The position numbers and the translations under genes were made by a program. Below are positions 1 to 6,459 of a stretch of DNA of 10,726 nt, piece by piece (positions within the stretch are counted from its first letter, which is position 1; every line of letters starts with the position of its first letter). This DNA comes from Anaerolineae bacterium (GTDB taxonomy: Bacteria; Chloroflexota; Anaerolineae; DRVO01): assembly GCA_012719195.1 (NCBI GenBank), contig JAAYAV010000169.1, positions 1 to 10,726 on the forward strand, written 5' to 3'. The notes beneath the pieces were generated by a model that saw nothing but the letters and a program-made list of their open reading frames with translations, was not told the DNA's origin and made no database searches.

Positions 1-12
1 AGTCTGGTCTCG

Positions 13-885
13 TCACCGAAGGTAGAGGGGATTGCTCCAGGCCTTGCGCCCCTGGGAGTCAGTGACCTCAAGACGGACGTAGGTCGCTTCCTCGGGCACC
101 GTGTACTCCCCTTCGGTGATGACAGCGCCACCCTCAGGGTAGAGGCAACTGCCCCGGTGAGCGTCGCAAAGGAAGGAGATGCGGGCGGCATCCGAGGTGT
201 GGGCGTACGCTCTCCCGCCATCGACGGCGAAGTCGAAGATGTCGGGACCGGTGCTGGCATAGAACCGTCCGGCCAAGAGCGCCTCGCGCAGGGCCGGGAT
301 GCTAAGTTCATCCGCCTGGACCATCACCCAGCCGCCGCCGTAGTCGTGCCGGCCCCAGTGGGTGTCGTCGACCGCTAGACCCCAGAGACGCTTGCCCGCT
401 GCCAGATTGTCGTCCCAGTGCACGCTCGACAGCCCTTTGGCGATATGGACCTCGCAGGTGCTGTTGAACACCTCGAGGGCGAACACCCCCTCCACTCGCC
501 CCACGGCCCAGGAAGTCATCCCGCACCAGTAGGGATGACAGAGGACCGCCAACCCGCCCTGGTCGGCTATGTACGAGACTATCGTGTCCGGGCCCACCAA
601 GGCGCCGCGCTCCGGGCTGGTGGTTATGTCAAGCCCGACGATGTGGTACGATCCCAGCTCTGGGTCCACGCCGTCGAACTCCACCCCGGGGACCACCAGA
701 ATCCCATCGTCGTGCACATTCGCCGCCGGCTTCCAGTGATCGGTGAGAGCCACGAAGTCGTAGCCCTGCTCTCGGTACCAGCGAACAGCCTCGTCCGGCG
801 GCTTGCGCCCGTCGGAAACGGTGGTGTGAGTGTGAAGGTTACCTCGGTAGCACCTGCTACCCGGTCTCAGTGTTCGGATCACCAT
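13..885 (-). CDS. PHP-domain metallohydrolase (CehA/McbA-like)
   Basis: Predicted metal-dependent hydrolase or phosphoesterase of the PHP superfamily, 290 residues, cytoplasmic (no signal peptide seen). The metal-site residues are in order: H18-T-H20 in an HTHTTVSDG motif, D25, T48-D-H50, E69 in VPGVEFDG, H81, H117 in CHPYW, E138-V-F-N141, and D174-T-H176 in a D-x-H motif. The last 80 residues look like a small beta domain, as in CehA/McbA-type proteins. The substrate cannot be read from sequence. The open frame extends 35 codons upstream (to 990), but that part is basic, unconserved in character and overlaps the gene before it. A GGGAGG (888-893) favours ATG at 885 or the next codon, GTG at 882, where spacing (5 bases) is better. 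It lies 37 bases after the NERD-like gene and is probably the last gene seen of the plsX run. Confidence 0.85.
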   Translation of the reverse strand: MVIRTLRPGSRCYRGNLHTHTTVSDGRKPPDEAVRWYREQGYDFVALTDHWKPAANVHDDGILVVPGVEFDGVDPELGSYHIVGLDITTSPERGALVGPDTIVSYIADQGGLAVLCHPYWCGMTSWAVGRVEGVFALEVFNSTCEVHIAKGLSSVHWDDNLAAGKRLWGLAVDDTHWGRHDYGGGWVMVQADELSIPALREALLAGRFYASTGPDIFDFAVDGGRAYAHTSDAARISFLCDAHRGSCLYPEGGAVITEGEYTVPEEATYVRLEVTDSQGRKAWSNPLYLR

Positions 886-887
886 TG

Positions 888-893
888 CCTCCC
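888..893 (-). promoter_or_regulatory. Ribosome binding site deciding the PHP gene start
   Basis: GGGAGG on the minus strand lies 2 bases before ATG (885) and 5 bases before the following GTG (882). It argues against the longer open frame starting at 990, and leaves a one-codon doubt between ATG and GTG. Confidence 0.6.
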
Positions 894-922
894 GGTTAAG
901 GTACTGCTTCGGCCCGCCGGCC

Positions 923-1630
923 CTACTTCGCCTGCGCTGCCGCCGTTTCGTCGAACAGGCGCACCAGACGACGATGCTCCTCGGCGCCAAGCGCCGGCTT
1001 CTCGGTCTTGCGGAGCGCGTCCTTCAGGGCCTTGGCCCTCACCGTCAGTGCGTCCGGGTTGCGGGCCTCCAGGTCGACCTTCGGGCTGAGGAAGACGACC
1101 GCCCCTTCGACGCCGGTGGTGGCCTCCGGGGCCTTCTCCGCCAGCCACTTGGTCAGCGCCTCAGCCTCCCACTGTGCCTCCCGCAGCGGGTTCCCGAGCG
1201 ACTCCGGGCTGAACAGCCGCAGCAGTCGTCCCAGGGAGAACTTCCTTTCCTGCTTACAGGTCTTGCCCTCGCACACCACCTTGCCGTCAACGCTCTTGAG
1301 CACGACGGTGTAGAGGCCGCGCGGTGTCAGCAGGACGTGGTCGGCCGGCATGACGAAGTTGTAGAGACGAAAGCGATCATCCAGTCCCTTGAGGGCGCTC
1401 GCCAGCTCTTCGTCCGGGCGGGGCTTACGAGCGTAGCGGAAGGCCTGCACGATGCCGTACTGAGAAGCAATGACGCCGATGACCAGCAGTCCTAGGGTGT
1501 AGATTGCCCACTCCGGCTTGGTCAGCGAGATCACCAGTCCGGCGCCCAGGACCAGAAGCCCGGCCAGGTTGGCGATCTGCGCCCGGCGTGAGCGGCGGCG
1601 GATCAACGGTTCGTTACTCAGTACCTTCAA
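923..1630 (-). CDS. Membrane protein with NERD-like (nuclease-related) domain
   Basis: 235-residue protein of unknown role. A basic N-terminus (residues 11-17) is followed by two hydrophobic segments at about 18-37 and 41-61 forming a hairpin anchor, then a soluble, probably cytoplasmic part. Residues about 85-120, with HVLLTPRGLYTVVLKSVDGK, resemble the beta-strand core of NERD domains (typical pattern: V-L-x-x-x-G-x-x-V-I-E-x-K-x-x-x-G). The usual acidic residue before the Lys is replaced (VVLK), so nuclease activity is doubtful. Residues about 150-210 continue with helix and a VVFLSPKVDLE strand, as in NERD relatives. The start is TTG, overlapping the plsX stop by 4 bases (TTGA), with a strong AGGAGGAGG upstream. 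This implies translation coupled to plsX. The family call is from pattern resemblance only. Confidence 0.72.
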   Translation of the reverse strand: MKVLSNEPLIRRRSRRAQIANLAGLLVLGAGLVISLTKPEWAIYTLGLLVIGVIASQYGIVQAFRYARKPRPDEELASALKGLDDRFRLYNFVMPADHVLLTPRGLYTVVLKSVDGKVVCEGKTCKQERKFSLGRLLRLFSPESLGNPLREAQWEAEALTKWLAEKAPEATTGVEGAVVFLSPKVDLEARNPDALTVRAKALKDALRKTEKPALGAEEHRRLVRLFDETAAAQAK

Positions 1631-2652
1631 AGACCCTCCTCCTCGGCGCTACCCAGCGCCCCCAGTCCATCCGCAATGGCGGCCACCACCCCTTGCTGCG
1701 AGGCCTCGGCGCCGGCCCGGATTAGGCTGACGATAGCATCCCGTTTCGATCGTCCATGACCGACGACGACAACGCCGTCGACCCCGAGCAGCAGCGCCCC
1801 GCCTACTTCGGTGTAGTCCAGCCGCTCGAGACCTCGCTTCAGACCCGGACGGAGCAGCGCCCCGCCGATCCTGCCGCGCAGGTCCGCTTTGGCCTGCTGT
1901 CGAATGATGCCCAGAAGAAGTGTCACCACCCCTTCCGCCGTCTTGATGAGAACGTTGCCGGTGAAGCCGTCGGCCACCACCACGTCGGCCAGGCCGTGGG
2001 GCAGATCCTTCCCCTCGATTCCGCCCACGAACCGCAAGGGTGCCTTCTTCAGCAGCGGGAAGGCCGCCTTCACCAGTTCGTTGCCCTTGATGTCTTCCTC
2101 ACCGTTGGAGATGAGGCCCACCCGCGGCGAGCCGACTCCCAGCACGCGGCTGCTGTAGACGTGCCCCATGTAGCCAAACTGGAGCAGATCTCCGGGGCGG
2201 CACTCGGTGTTTGCGCCCACGTCTAGTACCAGGTACCGCCCTTCGAGGGAGGGCATGCTCACCGCCAGAGCGGGGCGCCGGATGCCTCGGATGCGTCCTA
2301 GCTCAAACAGCGAGGCTGCCAGAGCGGCACCGGTGTTTCCCGGCGTGACAAAGGACTGTGCCTCTCCTGCCTTCACCAGCCGAGCTGCTACGGACATGCT
2401 GTTGTCGGGACGGGCACGGACAGCAGCCGCCGGGGCTTCATCCATGGCCACCACTTGCGAGGCATGGTGGAGCGATAGCCGGTCCTGCGAACCCAGCCGT
2501 TCCAGGTGCGGCTCTAGCTGCGCCTGATCGCCGACCATGATGATGCTCAGGTTCGGTATGGCCTTCAGAGCCGCCACGGCGCCGGCCACGGTCTCCTCGG
2601 GGCCATAATCACCGCCCATGGCGTCCAATGCGACTACTACGCTTTCGGTCAT
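1627..2652 (-). CDS. plsX: Phosphate acyltransferase PlsX
   Basis: Makes acyl-phosphate from acyl-ACP and phosphate, the first step feeding PlsY in phosphatidic acid synthesis; peripheral to the inner face of the membrane. At 341 residues it is of normal family length. Family signatures seen: ALDAMGGDYGPEE (8-20), FVTPGNTGA (101-109), LDVGANTECRP (143-153), GLISNGEEDIKGNELVK (179-195), VVADGFTGNVLIKTAEGVV (225-243), and the C-terminal DYTEVGGALLLGVDGVVVVGHGRS block (279-302). The ATG at 2652 has GGGGGAG just upstream. It is the first gene after a 169-base gap and is overlapped by the next gene. The usual bacterial neighbours (rpmF, fabH, fabD, acpP) are absent from this window; instead it heads a run with a NERD-like membrane protein and a PHP protein. 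Confidence 0.97.
   Translation of the reverse strand: MTESVVVALDAMGGDYGPEETVAGAVAALKAIPNLSIIMVGDQAQLEPHLERLGSQDRLSLHHASQVVAMDEAPAAAVRARPDNSMSVAARLVKAGEAQSFVTPGNTGAALAASLFELGRIRGIRRPALAVSMPSLEGRYLVLDVGANTECRPGDLLQFGYMGHVYSSRVLGVGSPRVGLISNGEEDIKGNELVKAAFPLLKKAPLRFVGGIEGKDLPHGLADVVVADGFTGNVLIKTAEGVVTLLLGIIRQQAKADLRGRIGGALLRPGLKRGLERLDYTEVGGALLLGVDGVVVVGHGRSKRDAIVSLIRAGAEASQQGVVAAIADGLGALGSAEEEGL
1635..1643 (-). promoter_or_regulatory. Strong Shine-Dalgarno supporting a TTG start
   Basis: AGGAGGAGG on the minus strand lies 4-7 bases before TTG at 1630. It sits inside the 3' end of plsX and supports the rare TTG start and translational coupling of the NERD-like gene to plsX. Confidence 0.7.
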
Positions 2653-2821
2653 GCTCCCCCAGTCGGGCCTGAGCCCGTGCTGCTTCTGCTAAGCTCGCCG
2701 ATGAGTCGGTCGCGCCCCGCCCGGCTCCCCTCGGTCACCTAACTACCGCGCTTGGGGTCCGGCGGTGCATCACCGACAGCAAGGCTATCGGATCAGCCGC
2801 AGGCGGTCAACGTTTGGCTAG
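2653..2821 (-). other. Intergenic gap before plsX
   Basis: 169 bases between the M20 amidohydrolase stop and plsX, the largest gap in the window. It holds a possible promoter (2782-2810) and a small hairpin, GGTG-ATG-CACC with one extra C-G pair, near 2764-2776. No hairpin followed by a T-run was seen on the minus strand, so no intrinsic terminator is claimed for the upstream run. Confidence 0.5.
2782..2810 (-). promoter_or_regulatory. Possible sigma70-type promoter for plsX
   Basis: On the minus strand TTGACC (2805-2810) and TAGCCT (2782-2787) are separated by 17 bases. The -35 matches 5 of 6 consensus positions, the -10 only 3 of 6. Its place in the only sizeable gap between same-strand genes supports it, but the weak -10 keeps confidence low. 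It would leave a leader of roughly 120 bases. Confidence 0.35.
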
Positions 2822-4000
2822 TCACCCCGCCTCGAGGTACTGCAAGGCGCAGCCGGCCAACATGGCCGCGCCGGCGGGCAGGGTGGCCTCGTCGGGAGCG
2901 AAAGCCGGGCTATGACCGCGAGTAGGCTCCTCCCCGGGGGGCGTCGCCCCCAGACGGAAGAAGCAGCCTCGGCTCACGGTGGCGAGCAGAGAGAAGTCCT
3001 CCGCTCCCATGCTCGGCCGCACCGGTGTGACCGCATCCAGCCCCAGCATGGTACGCGCCAGTTCCTCGGCCAGTGACACCAGCCCGGCGTCGTTCATGGT
3101 CACCGGATAGCCCCGACGTATCTCCGCCTCGCACCCACCGCCAAGGCCCTCGGCGATGAACCGCGCGATTCGCACGATTTCGGCGTGCACGAGTTCGCGT
3201 ACCGCCTCATCCAGGGTGCGCACGGTGCCGGTGATCTCCACCGACTCGGGGATGATGTTCCCCCGCGTGCCCCCGTTGATGGTGCCAAGCGTCACGACGA
3301 CCGGCTCTATTGGATCTACCGCACGCGCAACGATACTCTGGAGGGCGGTCACGATCTGGGCGGCGATGTAGATGGAGTCACGACCCTTGTGCGGCTGGGC
3401 TGCATGCGCTCCGCGTCCTCGGACGGTCAGCCGGATCGAGTCGGCCGCCGCCTGGGTTGCTCCGGGCCTGATGCCGACGGTGCCCGAGGGCAGGTCGGTG
3501 AGCACATGCAGGCCGAACACCGCCTCCACTCCTTCCATGGCGCCGTCAGCGATCATGCGCGCTGCCCCGGAAAGCCCCTCCGCGTCGGAGGACTCCTCAC
3601 TGGGCTGGAACAGCAGCCGTACCGTCCCCGCGAACGGAACCTCGGAGAGCAAGCGCGCCGCTCCCAATAGCATGGACACATGGGCATCGTGGCCGCAGGC
3701 GTGCATCAGTCCCGGTCGCTCGGAGGCGTAAGGCAGCCCAGTCTCCTCTTGGACCGGTAGGGCGTCCATATCGGCACGGAGGGCCACCAACGGCTTGCCG
3801 CTCCCCCGCTCGGCCACCACGCCCGTGATGCCAACTCCCTCGCGCACCGTCCAGCCCCAGCCGCGCAGGGTCTCAGCCACAAATGCCGCCGTGCGGACCT
3901 CTTCAAAGCCCAGTTCGGGCCACCGGTGGATCCGGCGCCGCCAGGCGATGAGATCCTCGGACAGCAGACGTGCCCGCGCCAGCAAGTCAGGCGGTGTCAT
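2822..4000 (-). CDS. M20D-family amidohydrolase (N-acyl amino acid / acyl-diaminopimelate hydrolase-like)
   Basis: 392-residue binuclear metal amidohydrolase of peptidase family M20D, the group holding hippurate hydrolase, IAA-amino acid hydrolase and N-acetyl-diaminopimelate deacetylase. Seen: RRRIHRWPELGFEE (21-34), RADMDALPVQEETGLPYAS (75-93), HACGHDAH with Cys102 and His104 as expected ligands, PSEES with Glu136/Glu137, GLHV with His165, the GRGAHAAQPHKGRDS dimerisation-domain motif (195-209), NIIPESVEITGTVRT (248-262), GAEDFS (332-337) and His363 in HSPAF. No signal peptide, so cytosolic. ATG at 4000 is chosen over ATG at 4030: AGGAGGAGG lies just upstream and the family's N-terminal helix begins there. 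It starts 19 bases after the aspartate kinase stop, so a lysine/diaminopimelate role is attractive, but that is context inference; substrate is not certain. Confidence 0.93.
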   Translation of the reverse strand: MTPPDLLARARLLSEDLIAWRRRIHRWPELGFEEVRTAAFVAETLRGWGWTVREGVGITGVVAERGSGKPLVALRADMDALPVQEETGLPYASERPGLMHACGHDAHVSMLLGAARLLSEVPFAGTVRLLFQPSEESSDAEGLSGAARMIADGAMEGVEAVFGLHVLTDLPSGTVGIRPGATQAAADSIRLTVRGRGAHAAQPHKGRDSIYIAAQIVTALQSIVARAVDPIEPVVVTLGTINGGTRGNIIPESVEITGTVRTLDEAVRELVHAEIVRIARFIAEGLGGGCEAEIRRGYPVTMNDAGLVSLAEELARTMLGLDAVTPVRPSMGAEDFSLLATVSRGCFFRLGATPPGEEPTRGHSPAFAPDEATLPAGAAMLAGCALQYLEAG

Positions 4001-4002
4001 GG

Positions 4003-4011
4003 CCTCCTCCT
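4003..4011 (-). promoter_or_regulatory. Shine-Dalgarno fixing the amidohydrolase start
   Basis: AGGAGGAGG on the minus strand, 2-5 bases before ATG at 4000. It favours this start over the ATG at 4030, which would overlap the aspartate kinase gene by 11 bases and add ten polar residues. Confidence 0.7.
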
Positions 4012-4019
4012 GTTGGTGG

Positions 4020-5438
4020 TCACGCCCCATTGGGGACGTCTAGGCAGGACTCGTCGTGCACCGCCCGGACGGCGGCAGCAATGTCCGCCTGGTCGAGCAC
4101 GAAGGAGAGGTTGTTCTCCGACGAGCCCTGTGCGATGCAGATGACGTTGATGCCGCGATCACCGAGGGCGCTGAAGACGCGGGCGGCGATGCCGGGTGTT
4201 CCCTTCATCCCGGAGCCAACCACCGCGACGACTCCGACATCGGGCTGCGCCGATATCTCATCAATGTCCTGGCGCGCCCGCTCGAGCACGAACTCGGCCT
4301 CCAGAGCGGCAATGGCCCTTTCGGTGGCCGACCCCGGGATGACGAAGCAGATGTTCTGTTCGGAGGACGACTGGGTTATCACCAGCACGCTTATGCCTTC
4401 GCGCGCGACGGCAGTGAACACCTTCGCGGCGATGCCCGGCACCCCCAGCATGCCGCGTCCCTGTACCGTGACAACGCTCAGGCCCTTCATGGCGGTGATG
4501 CCGCGAACTCGGTGCGAAGAGGCGGGCGCGTCGGCGGTGATGAGCGTGCCCGGGTGGTCCGGGCTAAAGGTGTTCTTGATCCGGATGGGTATGCCGGCCG
4601 TCTGTGCCGGAAGCATCGTCTTGGGGTGAAGGACCTTGGCCCCAAAGTAGGCCAACTCGGCCGCCTCAGCGTAGGAGATCTCGGGGAGGCTGCGGGCCCC
4701 CGGGACCAGGCGCGGGTCGGCAGTCATGACGCCGTCCACGTCAGTCCAGATCCAGACCTCCTCCGAGTCGACTGCCGCACCGAGGAGGGCGGCTGAGTAG
4801 TCGCTGCCGCCGCGACCGAGGGTGGTCGTCACTCCGACAGCCGTAGCGCCAATGAAACCGGTGACGATGGGGGTTACCCCCTTCTCCAGCAGAGGCAGCA
4901 GCACGTCGCGAGTGGCCCGGCGCGTTTCGTCCAGCAGCGGTGTAGCCGAGCCGTAGCGGCTATCAGTGATTACCAAACGCGTGGCTTCCACCGCCTCGCT
5001 AGGCACTCCCAGACCGCGCAGGCAGCCGGAGACGATGCGGCTGGACATCCGCTCCCCCAAGGCCAGAATCGCGTCCAGGCCGCGGTCGGTGAGCTCACCC
5101 AGCACTGCCACGCTCTCGCAGATGCGCAGCAGTTGGTCCAGCAGGCCCGACACCTGCTCACCGATGGCGTCCCGCTCGTCGGCGGGCACGCATGTGGCGA
5201 TCGCCTGCAGGTGCTTGGTAAGCAGCTGCATACGCGTAGAGCGGAACACGTCCGCCTGGCCGTGCTCCGCCGCCCGTGCCGCAGCACCGAGCGCATCGGT
5301 GACCCCTGACATCGCCGAGACCACCGCTGTCACCGCGTAGCCCTCGGCCGCGCTGGCCGCAATCAACTCGGCCGTGCGTCGGATGCTCGCCCCATCGCCT
5401 ACCGAGGTGCCCCCAAACTTCATGGTGCGCGTGCGCAT
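4020..5438 (-). CDS. lysC: Aspartate kinase, monofunctional, with two ACT domains (ThrA-like)
   Basis: Phosphorylates L-aspartate with ATP, the entry step to lysine/diaminopimelate, threonine and methionine; cytosolic. 472 residues. Kinase part: MKFGGTSVGD (6-15), ELTDRGLDAILALGERMSS (115-133), GRGGSDYSAALL (208-219), WTDVDGVMTADPR (231-243) and ELAYFGAKVLHPKT (261-274). Two tandem ACT domains at about 319-385 (with VITQSSSE) and 401-465 (with CIAQGSSENNLSFV) should bind a feedback effector, probably lysine and/or threonine. The long helical insert and ACT sequences resemble the kinase half of E. coli ThrA more than B. subtilis-type alpha/beta kinases, but no homoserine dehydrogenase is fused. 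ATG at 5438 has GAGGAG 4 bases upstream; ATG at 5423 has none. The symbol lysC is by function only; thrA-type naming would also be defensible. Confidence 0.95.
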   Translation of the reverse strand: MRTRTMKFGGTSVGDGASIRRTAELIAASAAEGYAVTAVVSAMSGVTDALGAAARAAEHGQADVFRSTRMQLLTKHLQAIATCVPADERDAIGEQVSGLLDQLLRICESVAVLGELTDRGLDAILALGERMSSRIVSGCLRGLGVPSEAVEATRLVITDSRYGSATPLLDETRRATRDVLLPLLEKGVTPIVTGFIGATAVGVTTTLGRGGSDYSAALLGAAVDSEEVWIWTDVDGVMTADPRLVPGARSLPEISYAEAAELAYFGAKVLHPKTMLPAQTAGIPIRIKNTFSPDHPGTLITADAPASSHRVRGITAMKGLSVVTVQGRGMLGVPGIAAKVFTAVAREGISVLVITQSSSEQNICFVIPGSATERAIAALEAEFVLERARQDIDEISAQPDVGVVAVVGSGMKGTPGIAARVFSALGDRGINVICIAQGSSENNLSFVLDQADIAAAVRAVHDESCLDVPNGA

Positions 5439-5466
5439 GTGACTCCTCGCGTTTCGCGTATTGTGT

Positions 5467-6459
5467 CTATCCGGGAGTCACCCTTGACGCCGGCGAATAC
5501 TCCTCTTCGTAACGCCGCCTGAGAGCGGCCATTTCCGGGTCGTCGACGAAGTCGGCCCCCAGCGCGACGCTCTGAAACGTCACGCCGGTGGCGACCACCT
5601 CGGTGACACCGAGGTACTCCCCGAGGCCACCGGCCCTGACGACGGCCGTTCTGCCCTGCCAGGAGACCTCCCGCTGTGGTATGCCCGATCCGCCACCAAC
5701 GATGAGGTCAATTCCGGCCACTTGCTGAGCCAACTCCGCCTCGGCCGTCGGTCCGAGGTTGCTCAGCACCACCACCAAGTCGGCGTCCGCGCCGATCTGG
5801 GAGAGGGCCCCCTTGATCGCCGCGACAGGGTCGCGCACCTCAACGCCGGCCACCGCGTCCCTAGGCGCGCCGGTGAGGCCGATGACGGCGATCCTGCGAC
5901 CGGCTCGCTCCACAATCGCGTAGGGGGCGAGGAGAAGCTTGCCGTTCACAAACACGTTTGAGCTGATGACGGCGAACTCAGCCTCGGCCAGACGGTCGGC
6001 CAGCACGCCGGGGTCGAGGGCCAGATCGTACGCTCCCAAGGCCATCATGTCATAGCCCATCAGGTTCATGGCCGCAACGGTGATTCGGCCTTGGCTGAGC
6101 TGGTTCAGGTCCTCCCGCGCGCCGGAGTAGAAGGCATTGCCGGCATCCAGAAGCAGCAAGTCCCGGGCCTGCTCGCGCCGGAAACGAATCAAGCTGGCCC
6201 GCCGGGCCAGTCCCCCTTTGGGAGGCGCTCAACCACAGGGGTCGACATAGCCCATCACGTCGTTGGTGTGCAGGATTACCAGCGTGCCGGCACCGGCAGG
6301 GGCCGCTCTCATGGGCACATCGGTGGGGGTAGACTCGGGCTCCGCTGCATGGGGAACCGCGGTGCTGCCGGGGCCGGACGCGCCGGTGCAGCCCGCTAGT
6401 AGCACCGCGCACGCCGATACGGCTCCTGAGCGAAGCAGAGCACGACGCCTCAATATCAC
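5467..6459 (-). CDS. Predicted selenocysteine-containing lipoprotein, degenerate metallophosphatase/5'-nucleotidase fold
   Basis: Read through an in-frame TGA at 6229-6231 as selenocysteine, this gives 330 residues with Sec77. Residues 1-24 are a lipoprotein signal: basic RRR, hydrophobic stretch, lipobox LLAG/C24. A Pro/Ser/Ala linker (25-58) follows, then LVILHTNDVMGYVDPCG (60-76), Sec77 and KGGLARRAS (81-89), continuing into LLLLDAGNAFYSG, GYDMMALGAYDLALD, SSNVF, VVLSNLG and IVGGGSG. These align with the block order of the COG0737 metallophosphatase N-domain, but its metal ligands are mostly replaced (His of NDxH is Met, Asn-His of GNHE is Ala-Tyr, His of SHLG is Asn, GGHTH is GGGSG). The C-terminal nucleotidase domain is absent. 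The GTG start overlaps the upstream stop (GTGA) and has AGGAGGTG 4 bases before it. If selenocysteine is not inserted, the gene is a 76-residue truncated pseudogene; the intact frame and conserved block right after the TGA argue against that. Confidence 0.75.
6194..6210 (-). promoter_or_regulatory. Candidate bacterial SECIS hairpin
   Basis: On the mRNA, CTGGCCC pairs perfectly with GGGCCAG around a GGC loop (7-bp stem, 3-base loop). The stem begins 18 bases, and the loop 25 bases, after the UGA. This agrees with the general bacterial rule of an apical loop 16-37 bases downstream with a G among its first two bases. A smaller hairpin (CCTCC/GGGGG around CAAA-type loop, 6212-6224) sits between it and the UGA. 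The stem also encodes L-A-R-R-A in GC-rich codons, so some pairing could arise by chance. Confidence 0.55.
6229..6231 (-). other. In-frame UGA, predicted selenocysteine codon (residue 77)
   Basis: The TGA interrupts an otherwise open 331-codon frame. It follows P-C-G and precedes A-P-P-K-G-G-L-A-R-R-A with no shift of frame. From memory of COG0737 relatives, this site is the second Cys of a P-C-G-C motif followed by G-G-L-A-R-R, so Cys-to-Sec replacement (a C-x-U redox motif) is the simplest reading. Confidence 0.72.

Noticed and set aside
418..1089. 223-residue plus-strand frame
   Set aside because: It runs antisense through the PHP gene and into the NERD-like gene; composition is typical of shadow frames in GC-rich DNA.
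2764..2776. Hairpin in the gap before plsX as a terminator
   Set aside because: The stem is only about five pairs and no T-run follows on the minus strand.
3970..4629. 219-residue plus-strand frame opposite the aspartate kinase
   Set aside because: It is antisense to a clearly conserved enzyme, with repetitive low-complexity composition (Ser/Thr/Ala/Met) and no family motif.
5467..6192. Stand-alone 241-residue ORF with a TTG start at 6192
   Set aside because: The start lies inside a conserved block with no ribosome site before it, and the 12 codons upstream to the TGA continue the family sequence in the same frame. It is the C-terminal part of the longer gene.
6229..6459. Stand-alone 76-residue lipoprotein, or pseudogene by nonsense mutation
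   Set aside because: It ends at the point where the family motif needs a Cys, and the frame after the TGA is intact for 253 more codons with normal composition. A pseudogene remains the fallback if the host has no selenocysteine machinery.
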